Of a stretch of DNA of 42,167 bases, positions 23,142 through 34,492 are shown one piece after another. The translations under genes and the position numbers were made by a program. How positions within the stretch are numbered: the stretch's first letter is position 1; every line of letters starts with the position of its first letter. Under the pieces are notes generated by a model. The model was not told the DNA's origin. It saw only the letters and a program-made list of their open reading frames with translations, and did no database searches. The stretch comes from Antrodiella citrinella (taxonomy: Eukaryota > Basidiomycota > Agaricomycetes > Polyporales > Steccherinaceae): NCBI GenBank assembly GCA_004802725.1, contig SGPM01000247.1, positions 1 to 42,167 of the forward strand, read 5' to 3'.

Positions 23142-25200
23142 TCACAACATCGGAACTCCAACACCTCTACCTGCGTCTGTACCGCCCACAGCGTTCAGCC
23201 CTGCTAGCGGGGCCGTCCGCCAATTGAAGAGGTAGAAGTTCAGGAGACCGTCACCGAGGCCAAACTAGAGGGACATATCGACGATGAGTACACTAATCGA
23301 CGGAAAAACAGGATTCGACAGACGCACCTTTAGGTCCTGCAAGAAATACCTGTTGTCCATGAGCGAAAGCCCGTTGACAACGTCGAACTTTGCTTGGTCC
23401 GCAACGCTGAGGCAGTCGCCGATGAGCTCTTCCAAGCGTTTCTTGAGCCTGCCGCTCTCCTCTGCTCCCTCTTCGAATGCTACGTCTGTCGCGTAGTAAT
23501 ACAGGTATGCTGCATTCAGGACATCGTGTTTTGGGTGTCCGATGATGCTGGAGGGAAGAGAATAGAAGGAGAAGAAGTCGGTGATCTTGTGTGTTGTTGG
23601 GTTCTACGTTCAAAGAATACCTGTTAGCCCAAAGGTCTGCGAGTAACGAGAGGAACTCCGTTTACCTCGATGACGTAAGTCCAAACAACTTGACCAGGTC
23701 TTGGCTTCTTCCAACTTTCCTTCTCCCCAGGTCCCTCTCCACGTCCACTCAGGAAATGATGCCGAACCTCCTCCGAAGTGAACTCCAACCTCATGTCAAA
23801 TCGTTGCATATACTTCGCATACAGAGCTGCCACCTCAAGCAGATCCTTCTCCTCCATCTCTCTCAGTCCCCGGTCCAACAATCTCGGGTGTTCAGGGACC
23901 TTGTTAATGCGGATCATCCGGGCAAGTGTCATGTTCGAGGGAACATAGGTGAAGCGGACGTTCACGAGTTTGGGAATGTTCAGACAACGATGATTGTATC
24001 GACAAGTTGACACAGGTGTGGGAAGGAGCGCGCCTGCTGTGTACAAGGCTTGGAATACACCCTTCAAGTGGCATTGACGTGTGACTTCCTTGATCAATAC
24101 CGGTGCTAGGCGTTTGGAACGCAGCTTCTTGTGAACGCACAAGAAGTTGACTTCGCTTGCACGTAGGAGACTAGCAGATAATGATGTTTAGGACTTCGGA
24201 AGACGAGTCAGATATGGGGAACGTACTTTGCGCGTACGCGGAGGTTGATTGGGAAGGCAGCAACAAACGCGACTAGTTTCTTGTTAGAAGCTACACGCAC
24301 CCCAACGTGCCATTCTTTGTGGTAGCCTGGTGGCTGCAGAGCCCTATAATTGTGTGAATCAGTGTATCTCACCAGCAGACAAGCTATGGTACGTACCACC
24401 GCAAGAACTCTGCAGAATACTGAAAGCGGAATGAAGCGTCATCGTCCTCCACATAGTTAGCGGAAAGCAATTCCCATAGTTCACGCAGCTACCAGAATCC
24501 GATATCAGTAAGCTGCACAGAGGAACCTGTGGCAACTGACTCACTTGGGCATCGTCTGTCAAGTCTAGAGTTGACCAGACGAACTCTTTCGGTAATGGGT
24601 ATGGATCTTGACGCACTTCCTCGGAAGGTTTTGGGGCCTCAATGTATCCATCCTCTTCATAAGCCGCCTCACCTTGAAAAAGTTCTATATCAGCAAGTGC
24701 TATATGACTTCCTGATTCTATACGGGAACACACCTAGTTGGGGGACAGGTTGTGTGCTCCAGAACTGCGCACTATAGATCGGATACTTGTTCGAGGGGAT
24801 GGACGAAAAAACATACCTTATGCGTTCCGACATCCTTCTTATTCTTCCCTCCAATCCCAGACTTGCCCTGGAGAACATCCCTAATCTTCATCTGCTGCAA
24901 AGCCGCCCTGACGTTCGCCTCATTGGCGTCGGGCAAAGAGTCCCCGTGCTCTGTCTTGACCTTGTCCAGTACGACATCGACGAGTTCTTGAGGTATATTG
25001 TCCTTTCCACGCAGCGCGTTAAGAGCTCTCATAGCTTTTGACTGTTTCTTCTTCTTCTTGTTACTTGTGGAGGGGGTACTGGCTTCTGGCAGGGTATGGT
25101 CGATCTCTTCATCGTCTTCCGAGCCTGACTCTTCATCGTCTACGTCCTTCACCTCCTCTGACGCGATATCCTTCTCCCTTTCTTTGCCCGGGGACGCCAT
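23142..25200 (-). CDS. NMT1: Glycylpeptide N-tetradecanoyltransferase (N-myristoyltransferase)
   Basis: Eight exons: 25200-24817, 24764-24734, 24672-24545, 24488-24397, 24343-24227, 24170-23666, 23603-23328 and 23264-23142, giving 551 aa. The enzyme moves myristate from myristoyl-CoA to the N-terminal Gly of target proteins. An acidic N-terminus and a polylysine stretch (about residues 48-54) precede the catalytic core. Core motifs are [17 protein letters not shown] and [17 protein letters not shown] follows, then Gly-Asp-Gly in the last exon. The protein ends Gly-Val-Pro-Met-Leu; in this family the terminal carboxylate works as the catalytic base, so a complete C-terminus matters. The second exon is only 31 nt. 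Confidence 0.95.
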
Positions 25201-25455
25201 GGGGTATGTGCAGCAACAGAGAGAATTCAAGTGAATAAGAAAGGTGAGACCGTGCCAGTGATGAGAGAAAGTAGATAACTCAGATCTTCGAGTTGAAATT
25301 GAGTTTACAGTCTAGATCGATTTTGACGTCGTACTATGTACCGCCTAAATTCTACTATCTTACTGGTCTCGCCTCTCATATGAAGCAAAGCTATTTAGAT
25401 ACAGCATTCATACATAGGACGTCTATAAGTACATTGAATTGTGCGTCTGTTCCTT

Positions 25456-26602
25456 TCAGAGTGTAAGAGACTCTTCCCAGATAAAGTCTGCCATCTCTCG
25501 GACCATGTCCGGCGTGCACTCGTGCCCGACACCAAGCGCGATAATGACCTTCTTCTTTCCTTCCGGGCCAACGTTCAACTCATTGAAAAACGCTTCCATC
25601 GGGGCGAACGGCACAAGCTTGTCGTCGGCACCTGACAGTGCCAGGATCTTCTTTCCGAAGAACGGGTTTGTCGAGGCGGAGTCGTCCTGGTAGCGGGTGT
25701 AGATCGGGTCGGTGGCCTTGACGATATCCACGAGTGCATCGGGGATGTATGGAGGCTTAAATGCAACTCTGGAGGATGCAGCGCGAGGACGCATGAGTCC
25801 CAAGTAGTTCGCACCTCCTAGTGAGAATTGAATGTAAGTATCGCGTCTTCGGAACGCAGAAGGGGACTTCAAACAGACGTACCTATGACAGGGATACCTA
25901 GGCGGATCCGAGGTTCTGCACATCTCGTTAGAAGTCGGCGGTGGGTATACCCCATGAAATCGACGTACCGGTCCGAAGACTGATCCATGTCGAGTGCCCA
26001 CCGAGACTGATCCCTGCTATCAACCACTGCGACACCGTCTTCTCCTTTGAAGGATACAGGTAAGATGGAAGGAAGTCGATGAGGAATGAGACGTCCCGCG
26101 AGGTTCCCACTGTATTCTGTGAGCATTCATACGACGGAATGGATAGATCATGTCATACCAAAGATACTGTACATATCGATGCTGGAGAGACGGTGAGTGG
26201 AATTGGAAGGTGGTAACACGTAACTTGCAGGACGTACGCGTGTCGCTCGTTGTTCTTTTTCCAGCTACTGTTGGCCAGAGAGTCTACCACGCGAGAGCCA
26301 TGGTTGCGTTGATCCTACAAGTAAACGAACAAAGTCGATCTTTCGAGATCTGAAACCGCAGCTACGTTGGTACTCACAAATGCAACGATTACCAGGCTGG
26401 GAATGCCGTTCGATGCCCTCTCTCTCTTCTCGGCGATCTGGTCCAGGAGCGACTCTGCGATCCATTTCACTTTCTTCATTGATCCATTCCGCCCGTGGAG
26501 GAGAAAGAGCACGACAACCTCAGACGAGGTATTCGCGGCGTCATGGTAGATGTCAAGTGTCAGGCCTGCAACGACGAGCTGCTTCAATTCACGACTAGCC
26601 AT
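25456..26602 (-). CDS. Alpha/beta-hydrolase fold protein
   Basis: Six exons: 26602-26378, 26314-26238, 26181-26159, 26109-25969, 25915-25883 and 25817-25456, giving 286 aa. Residues near 33-38 give the oxyanion His-Gly element (Leu-Leu-His-Gly-Arg). Next come Asp-Gln-Arg-Asn-His-Gly-Ser around residue 76, the nucleophile elbow Gly-Ile-Ser-Leu-Gly-Gly-His with Ser143, a Ser-Gly-Ala-Asp-Asp-Lys acid site (Asp231/232) and Gly-Val-Gly-His-Glu with His265. This is a complete catalytic triad. No signal peptide is seen, so the enzyme is probably cytosolic. It could be an esterase, peptidase-like hydrolase or dienelactone-hydrolase relative; the substrate cannot be deduced. The third and fifth exons are only 23 and 33 nt; their phases fit and restore the elbow. 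The gene is head-to-head with OGG1 across 177 bp. Confidence 0.85.
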
Positions 26603-26779
26603 GATAGTCGTATGAGGTGAAAGATATAAGATAAGACCTATTCACACATGTTATATACCCACTGCCACCGTGACAAAGTTTTACAATATTATGAGAACAG
26701 AATCAATGAGAAGGAGGTAGTCGGCCCGGGGGAAGCGGAGCTGGTCAAAGGGAGCTGGACGGGTAACCCATTCCTGAAC
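26603..26779. promoter_or_regulatory. Divergent promoter alpha/beta hydrolase / OGG1
   Basis: This 177-bp gap lies between the two preferred start codons. An in-frame upstream ATG for OGG1 at 26648 would extend that protein by 44 residues into this region. Confidence 0.4.
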
Positions 26780-28214
26780 ATGACAATCATCATACCAGCA
26801 GGTTTCAGAGCCCTCCCTCTCTCAACCTTGCAGTTGTCATTAGCTGCAGTCTTGCAATGCGGCCAATCTTTCCGCTGGTCCATCTTCCCTCTCATATCCC
26901 TCGAAAAGCCAGCCACCGCGGATGATGCGCCTCGACATGAATACCGTCTGTGCTTGCGAGACCGCGTCGTTTGCCTACGACAGACTCCAAATACCCTTTT
27001 CTACCGCTCAGTATACCCACCGCCTACACCGTCAGCCTCAGAGGAAGTCAAGAAGGACGCCGAAACATTATCGTGGATACGAGATTATTTCCAGCTCGAC
27101 GTTGACTTGACACTACTATACTCCCAATGGTCCAAAGCGGATCCTGTCTTCCAAAACCTGAAAGACCGGTTCGAGGGGATTCGGATACTTAGACAGGATC
27201 CGTTCGAGTGTCTGCTGTCGTAAGTTCGTATGTACTCATTTGGCGTGAGGCTGATATGTATGGTCCACCATAGTTTCATCTGCTCCTCGAACAACAACAT
27301 TGCTCGTATCACTAAAATGGTTCGGGCACTGTGCACGCAATATTCCGCACCTTTGCTTTCCTTGCATGCACCAAATGCTGATTCAGACGCGTCGGCCGAG
27401 CCATACCATCCATTTCCACCGCCCTCTGTCCTGGCTGCACCTGAAGTCTCCGCCAAACTACGAACACTGGGCTTCGGGTATCGGGCTGAATTCGTTCAGA
27501 AGACGGCGAAGATGCTATCTGACGCTCACGTTCACGCGCTTCCGAACGCTTGCAAAGGCCTTGAACCAGCGGAAGAGTGGTTGCTGACTTTGAGGCAGAA
27601 GAACACTGTGGACGCGAGGAACGAACTTCTCAAATTTATGGGTGTAGGCCGTAAAGTCGCCGACTGCGTGATGTTAATGAGCTTGGACAAGGCACGTGCT
27701 GTCCCAATCATGGATTATTGACGTGCAGGAACTTAAAACGATAATCTAGTGTGAAGTCGTGCCCGTGGACACTCACGTACACCAAATAGCCGTGAAACAC
27801 TATGGCATGAAAGGTTCATCGAACGCCACGAAGGTCGCCATGACGCCAAAACTATACGACGAAGTGAGTCTGAAAATGGTTGATCTGTGGGGAGATTACG
27901 CTGGATGGGCGCATTCGGTGAGTTGCCCCGCCACCCGTTTGTAGTCTGGAATGTAAACGTTTCTATTTCTCCAGGTCTTGTTCACCTCTGACCTCAAGGC
28001 GTTTGCGACATATGGGCTTGAAGAGTCGTCATCCTCGAAACCCGTATCGTCCGCCTCTACGCCTGGCCCGCCTTCGCCTGCAAAGCGGAAGCGGAAGGCC
28101 TCCAGTATGGACGTCATGAAGACAGAGGTAGTCACGGTCACGACCTCAGTCGAAGTCGAAGAGTCGACTGAAGGTTTTACTCTGGCAGAGAGGGTGAAAC
28201 GACGGAGACGATAG
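26780..28214 (+). CDS. OGG1: 8-oxoguanine DNA glycosylase/lyase (OGG1)
   Basis: Four exons: 26780-27219, 27274-27691, 27750-27917 and 27975-28214, giving 421 aa. The enzyme removes 8-oxoguanine paired with C and nicks the strand. The N-terminal domain has Gln-Cys-Gly-Gln-Ser-Phe-Arg-Trp. The central Ser-Ser-Asn-Asn-Asn-Ile-Ala-Arg-Ile segment and the helix-hairpin-helix Gly-Val-Gly-Arg-Lys-Val-Ala-Asp-Cys carry the catalytic Lys274. Asp293 sits 19 residues on in Pro-Val-Asp-Thr-His, the same spacing as human Lys249/Asp268. The C-terminal 80 residues are a fungal extension with basic nuclear-localisation-like patches, ending Lys-Arg-Arg-Arg-Arg. The second intron (27692-27749) begins with GC rather than GT. 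An in-frame ATG at 26648 would add 44 residues; I prefer 26780, where homology begins. Confidence 0.93.
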
Positions 28215-28539
28215 TGCAGCGCGAGGGATCAGTGGCGTGGTTGTTATGATTATGTATGCTTAGTTCGTCTTTCTTGCGGAACCACGTGTTGGTTGTTCGA
28301 TCAAGAAGATGCGGTCATATACAGGTTCGGAATATGTTATGCTACAGGTGGTACGGGTGCTAGAACTATACCAAGAATGCAGGATCTAATAGATGGTGAA
28401 GAGCATGGTAGGACGACAGGAGTTCCACCAGGATGCGGCGCATGATAGATGTGTTGAGATAGCTATGTCCGTAAATAAAAGCAAGAAAGCAAGAAAGAAA
28501 GCATATAGAACGCAAGAGAAACAACTTGAGAAACAATCA
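28215..28539. other. Intergenic region between convergent genes
   Basis: This is the shared 3' region of OGG1 (plus) and the CCCH gene (minus). It contains a purine-rich simple repeat of GCAAGAAA type at about 28481-28502. No gene was recognised. Confidence 0.45.
28481..28502 (+). repeat. Short simple repeat (GCAAGAAA-type)
   Basis: Two to three imperfect tandem units in a purine-rich 3' intergenic stretch. Length alone gives it no special meaning. Confidence 0.5.
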
Positions 28540-31161
28540 TTACGTAGTGGACGCCGGCCCGGGAGCCCTCCCAGAGCTACTCGACATACGCGTTTGAATG
28601 TGATCCGAGAGCTTCAGCACCGGCTGGAGCCTGCTCCACACCTCCGTACTCAGTTGATCCTGGTACGACACAAGAACGGTGTTGACGCCTTCAAGCAAGG
28701 CGTTGCAAGCAGCTTTGCAATCCTCTCTGGTTTGTTGACGAACTAGTGGAAGAAGTACAGCCAAGAGGTCGTCCTCAGTGACGACGGGAACCGGGGTCGG
28801 CGCTGGAGGAGCGGATTGAAGTTCTTCAAGTTTACCGCGCAGTTCTTGGAGTTCACGTTCATTCGCCTGGTAGGCCTCCTGTGTTGTCTCTTTGTCTTTT
28901 TCAAGCTGCAGTGGTACGTCAGAGTTTTGCAGTCATACGGCGCGACGTGTGCTTACTTGTTGGACCTGCCGCTTGAGAGCTTCATTCTCCTCATGCGATG
29001 GCAATGTCCGTTTCTCTTGTTGGGAGAACGTTGCTCGAGCACGACCGAGTTGCTCCGACAAGTCCTTCAGCCGGTCACGGGTTGACTGCAATTCGAGACG
29101 TGAGTCTTGCGCTTCAGAGTCATCGTCTGCCTATGATCAAGGTGTGTCAGCGACCTGGAAAGCCGTTCGGGACAAGAAAACATACCTCGTCCAATTCNCT
29201 TGCGATGTCAGTAACCTTTTCTCCCAAGTACTCCACAAGTCCGTTCAAACANCCATGCCTCAATTCCTCTGTATAGTCTTCTAGATTCGCGACCTTTTCT
29301 TCCAACTTATCGACTTTCTCCTTCAGCNCCTGTTCGGCTGCAGTCCTTTCCTCTTGGGTTTCAACGACCCTCCCGACCTGTGCAACCCAATCTTGAACCT
29401 TTTCGATGTAAATGACCAATTCTTCTACCCGGTGCTCGTACTGAGCGAGCGCGTCGGTCGAAGAATGAACGACGGGNACGGCGAGTTGTTGAAGACTCTC
29501 GAACATCGAATTNAGGTGCGTGCGTTGGGCACGTACGAGCTTCTGTTGATTGTCAAACAGCTTAGAGANTTTGGTGTGCGCTGTGGAACCGGGCGCAAGT
29601 TCCTTGTACCGGACGGAAAGTCTCAGCTTCGCGAGTCCTGCTCGCAATTCGTTGGTATCGTCTAGTGAGTGCTGGAGGTCAATAGCTTTGGCAATCTCAC
29701 TGCGTTGCAAGTGTNGCGTATGAGACACTTGTAAGTGAAAGCCAAAATATTAGCGGACCCACCTCATGAATGATGTCCAATCANCCNGAGGTTCTGGAAC
29801 NACTTCCGACGGNGAATAATCGACATNCATATCGTCCGAAACGTTGAGCGAAGGAAGCAGCATACCAGCAACCACGCTAGTTTCTGTTCGACCTCTCTAG
29901 TGAGCGCAAACGAGTCTAGCGATTCAATAAATACTNTACCATGTTGTCGTGATTGTGCTNTTGTTGCTTCCATACCCCACGGGTTGCTGCTCTCTTTCGG
30001 ACGATCAATATAAGTCTTGCGATTGGCAACTAGAATTTGGAGGATGAGCCGGAGTTTCAAGAAAACGGACAACAATACTTTTTACCTGGGGCCTTGTCCT
30101 CAATCCTGNGCCTAGGATGCGATGGTACTACAGGCGACCTCGGTTCTTTCACGCTGGACATTCGTTGGATTGGAGAGCGAGGAGAAGGTGTAACTGACGA
30201 TGCGCCCCATGCATTGCTTCTCCCATTGCTGGTCGAGGCTTGCGGTTTCGAGTGCCNTGTATTCGATGGCACTGAAAAAGGCAGAAGAATGAGCGCGTTG
30301 CAAGATATTAGTAGGTGANAAGANCATACCAGTCGTATTGATCTCAGGAACTTTCTTCGTAGCTGAGGTGGTCACCTGTTTCTCGGNTTTANATTGACCG
30401 GGAGGATCTCCCCACGTAGGTGGAGTAGAATTGGATGCAAAGAGTTTGGACGNATAGGGATTGGCATTGGGATTGGACGGGTCATCAGGAGCATTCCAAG
30501 GAGACTCAGCTTGTTCAGCTGCAGATGCTTTCCAACTCAGAGGTGCAGGNGCACCAGGTGAGCCCCATCCAACTGCTACAGGCGAGCCCCACCCAGCCGC
30601 CGCAGGTGTATCCCATCCTACTGCAGGAGGCGCACCCCATCCAGANCCATCCGCAGGACTTGGNTTGGGTGGCGCTGCCAGAGATTTTNCTTTGCGAGGA
30701 CCAGCAGAAGAGAACACGGAATTCATCGTCGCAGCCCAGTCGTCTGACTCTGTGTNCCGATGTTCATCCGTCTCTCGAGACGAAGGACCCAAATTACGTC
30801 CTCCGCTTTCACTGCCGGCACCTGAGTCGCGTCTTGGGCCCTTNGGAACCCCATGATCCCATTTCGATGTTGCGCCGCCGGGGTCACGATTGCTCCCTGT
30901 AAACCCGCTCGACGAGGCANTCGATCTAAAGCTGTTGGAAAAATGGGGATGGGGAGGAGCCGGGGTGGCGGTTGCCCATCCTGGTTCGCCAGGATGGACG
31001 AACGTACACCCAGCGCCCACTCTTCGACATCCGCCGGTGGGTCCTGCGTTCCCAACCTCGTCATAGAACTAGACGACCAAACATGAGCGTCGACGAGGTA
31101 ATGATACGGAAGAAACGATGCGGTGACTCACTTTACACCTTCTACCTGTTCTGAAAGACAT
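28540..31161 (-). CDS. CCCH zinc-finger and coiled-coil protein
   Basis: Eight exons: 31161-31132, 31068-30330, 30271-30086, 30029-29940, 29883-29763, 29699-29186, 29130-28957 and 28905-28540, giving 739 aa with all phases closed despite many N bases. The short first exon (Met-Ser-Phe-Arg-Thr-Gly-Arg-Arg-Cys-Lys) supplies the first Cys. The second exon starts with the remaining Cys, Cys and His of a single CCCH finger ending Cys-Thr-Phe-Val-His-Pro. A Gly/Ala/Pro/Trp-rich disordered region follows, with repeated Gly-Trp-Gly and Gly-Trp-Asp units at about residues 150-190. The C-terminal 350 residues are mainly coiled coil, with Leu/Glu/Lys/Gln heptads, and end in a Ser/Pro tail. Such architecture suggests an RNA-binding scaffold. 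No orthologue name is assigned. Confidence 0.75.
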
Positions 31162-31768
31162 CGTAATCACTGTTCGACGTGATTGAGTTACGGCGAGGGT
31201 CTCGTAACGAAAGATGTGAATTATACCTCTTTCTCAGATTGCCAGACCGCGAACACTGATCCTTAGCTAGATATGAGATAGGTATGATATTGAGCGAATC
31301 ATCCACCGCGAAGAAGCTCAGGGAATGAACGTGTGGATAGCGAGCTGAGCTGATCGCGTCCGAAGAGGTGAGGCTCGTTCAATGGGCGCTTATCTTACTT
31401 TACGAAACATTGAAACTCGTGGTTTCACTCTTGAGCCTACTATCCCCTCGACGCACCCTCGAACGTCTCTCAACACTCTCAGGCGACACAAGCAGCGGTG
31501 TTTTGCTTGCTAGAGACGTACAGACTCGGCAAAGCTACCACGACTTCCTCGAAAGAGCACAGGATCTTGGGCGCATTATCAGTCGACTTGGTATGTACTT
31601 CAACTTGTTGATTGGCATTAGCTGGTATGACATGTACTAACTAACTTTCGGTCATTTTTGGGGGCCCAGCAGTCTATTCAGGCTCTTATATACACATCTT
31701 TGTGTACTTAGTCGACACGACGGCCGCAACCTCGCTGATTATTCTGAAGCCACAGCGGGTCTTGCACC
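31162..31768. promoter_or_regulatory. Divergent promoter region and probable spliced 5' leader of the C2H2 factor
   Basis: This region lies between the CCCH gene (minus) and the four-finger C2H2 gene (plus). An intron-like segment at 31591-31672 has donor GTATGT, a perfect TACTAAC branch site at 31635-31641 and acceptor CAG, so the C2H2 factor probably has a spliced 5' leader. An upstream ATG ORF of 43 codons lies at 31382-31513. A longer open frame (31341 to about 31640) has no ATG, so I do not call it a gene. Confidence 0.5.
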
Positions 31769-33826
31769 ATGGACCACGAAGAGCATGGACCAGTGTTGGA
31801 CCTGTCGGACGTCGTTCACGACGATACTATCGGCGAAGATGAGGAGAACCCTCTGAACGAGGACGACACACTCCCCCCTACCTATCACGATAATTCTTCC
31901 ATCGTTCTAGACCCCGCGCTAGACGAGCCGCTGCAGAGCGACCATCATCTCCCCGGGTCAGGAAACATGCCTGCGTTCATAGTTGAGCAACTAGAACGAG
32001 AGATTGCATCTCTGTTGAACCAGAACACTTGCTCGGAGGATCGGGAGAACGGCGGAGGGGCGGGTGGCGAGGACGACCAGGAAGAAGAAGATTCAGGGTT
32101 CAGTTTTCCGCGTCTGACTGCGTTTCTTCAGGCTGCCCATGCTCAGGCAGAGAACCAACGCGCAGCCGAAGCCTTGGTGGCGACACATCCTGAGCTGGCG
32201 AGGCAGAAAGAGGAGAGGGAGCGTGTCAAGAAGACAACCCGCATGGCACCTGCGTTCCATTCACTTACGGCCGACTATACGACGTCCGGGCGAGCTTTGG
32301 GAAGCAGTCCTGATACCGACGTGGAGTTTATGTTCGATGAAGGTGTCGATAGCGATGGCGCGGAAGTTGGAAATGAACCTCTCGACATATCTGGTCCCAG
32401 TACGAACTCCCTCACCCACCACCACCACAGCGTTTCTTCCGTCTCAGGCGACTTCTCCGACATCAACGACATCTTCACGCACCTCACCCGTTTCGACCAC
32501 GATCACGAATCGGATCACGATGACCACGAACGACCACGAATACCCATCCCACAGCCTACGAGCACACTTTCGAACTTCGGAGAGATACCCCACAGTCATA
32601 CGGATGACCGGACCACTTCTACCCCTCCTGTACCCACTCCCTCAATGTCCAGAGACCGACTCCGATATCCTCCTTCACCGCCACCACCTTTACTTGATGA
32701 TTTTGTGCATGATCCACCCGGAGGTTCTAGTCCATCAGGGCCAGGAACGAGCAGCGAGAACGAGGGCGGGCAGGGCTCTTCTAAGCTACGATTACCATCG
32801 GAGCCACAGGACAAGGGTGCGAAAGGGCACACATGCGAGCTCTGTAATAACAAGAGCTTCACCCGTCGAAGCGACCTGGGACGCCACATGCGGATACACA
32901 CTGGCGAACGGCCGTTCATCTGTCCCGAAGCGGGTTGCGGGAAGTCGTTCATACAGGTGGGTGTCTCGCTTCCTATTTTGAGGTGATTGTACTGATGATG
33001 TCATTCTCGCTAGCGATCTGCATTACATGTTCACCAACGCGTGCACACTGGGGAGAAGCCGCACACCTGCGAGTACCCAGGTTGTGGCAGAACGTTTGGT
33101 GACTCAAGTAGTCTTGCACGTCATCGACGTACGCACACTGGCAAACGTCCTTACAAATGCGAGGATCCTGTTTGCGAGAAGACGTTTACGAGGCGTACGA
33201 CACTGACAACTCATATGCGAACGCACGACCCACATTGGGAACCAGATCCCAACATGTGAGTGACCTGATTTGTTGTATTCTTGCAAAGCGCTGACGTAAA
33301 GTGTGTGACGTACAGTAAATACAGCTTCAAATCCAAGCGGCCTCGGTTGGACACCGCCGAGTCTGATGATTATCTCGAGGAATCGGTCCAGACGATTTCT
33401 GTGTTGCTCAGCCAGGGCGACATGCAACGTGTGGCGCCGCCTGTCACGATGAACATGATGCCAGGAATGCAGTCATACATGCCGACCTCGGACGGACCTT
33501 TGAGCACGGAGCTCGCAGCGGCAATCGCTCAGAGACGAAGAGAGGTGTACGAGGATGAGGAGGAGGAAGGAGATGAATCGTCTGGTGCCGAGTTCGGGCT
33601 GATAGATGTTATCCAGCCCAATCTGAGCGGAATCCGCGGTGACGGTGGGAAATCGCCCGTTGTGGAGGATGGTCGTACATCGAGCGGGGCCGAGCCGGTT
33701 GTGCACATTTTGGAAGGTGTAGACGACGAAGACGAGGTGGATGTGGACGAGTTCCCGATACCGCTACGGACGCGGAAAGGCAAGGAGCCCGTGGGTGTCG
33801 TGGGTTCGAAGAGGAAACGAAGTTGA
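31769..33826 (+). CDS. Four-finger C2H2 zinc-finger transcription factor
   Basis: Three exons: 31769-32956, 33014-33255 and 33316-33826, giving 646 aa. The start lies in a strong context (accATGg). The N-terminal 350 residues are acidic and Ser/Pro/His-rich, with no fold I recognise, and could act in activation. Four tandem C2H2 fingers begin at about residue 356, joined by Thr-Gly-Glu-Arg/Lys-Pro linkers. The first has Cys-x2-Cys and the other three Cys-x4-Cys; all end in His-x3-His. Helices contain Arg-Arg-Ser-Asp-Leu-Gly-Arg, Gln-Arg-Ser-Ala-Leu-His-Val, Asp-Ser-Ser-Ser-Leu-Ala-Arg and Arg-Arg-Thr-Thr-Leu-Thr-Thr. The C-terminal tail has Met-rich, Glu-rich and basic (Lys-Arg-Lys-Arg-Ser) ends. 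The linker pattern supports sequence-specific DNA binding. I do not recognise a specific orthologue. Confidence 0.88.
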
Positions 33827-34146
33827 ATGTGAGTGAAGAGGTTTGTTGACTGTATCATTTTCCGTTGCATGCATTGTATATGTTTATTCTATTTATTCAT
33901 CTCTGGAGAGTGTTCTTCGTAGTCTGGTATTGTACATAGCATCACCTGTGGTTAATCCAAGCATCTGAAACGGAGTTGTGTGAGACTGTTCCGCCGGGAA
34001 GAAAGCGGACCGTGACGCCGGATCTTGACCATGACCTCAGTCTTGATTTCACCCACCACAGGAGGTACATAAGCTTCGTCTCTCTCGCCGTAATCTACAC
34101 ACACTCACATCCCTATCTCCTTCTCACTCTCAGATACTCACAAAAA
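33827..34146 (+). promoter_or_regulatory. Promoter region of fructose-1,6-bisphosphatase
   Basis: This 320-bp gap follows the zinc-finger gene stop. Near the start codon it is C/T/A-rich (about 34075-34146), ending in an A-run just before the ATG. I see no certain TATA box or carbon-catabolite repressor site by eye. Confidence 0.4.
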
Positions 34147-34460
34147 ATGTCCAACGAAGAACTCCCCAGCACCGACATTGTTACCCTCACCCGGTGCGTC
34201 TCCCTAGCCACGGACTCGGGTCGACTCGCAAGACTGACTTACCATGTCTTTTCAGCCATGTGTTGTCCAGCCAATTCGAGATCGGTGCCGCCGCAACCGG
34301 AGACCTCACTCTCCTCCTGACCGCCATCCAGACCACCTCCAAGTTTATTGCTACCAATGTCCGGAAAGCCAGGCTCATCAACCTGTCTGTCTTTTTCTCT
34401 CGAGGGTATCCCCTTGATGATGACTGATCTGTGTACAGAGTCGGTCTGGCTGGAGAGACG

Positions 34461-34492
<32 letters not shown>

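Noticed and set aside
28816..29085. Plus-strand frame with apparent hydrophobic segments
   Set aside because: It is antisense to the coiled-coil exon of the CCCH gene, whose Glu/Lys codons read as Phe/Leu on the other strand.
31341..31640. Open plus-strand frame with hydrophobic start upstream of the C2H2 factor
   Set aside because: It has no ATG before its last residues and crosses a clear intron donor; best read as a spliced leader.
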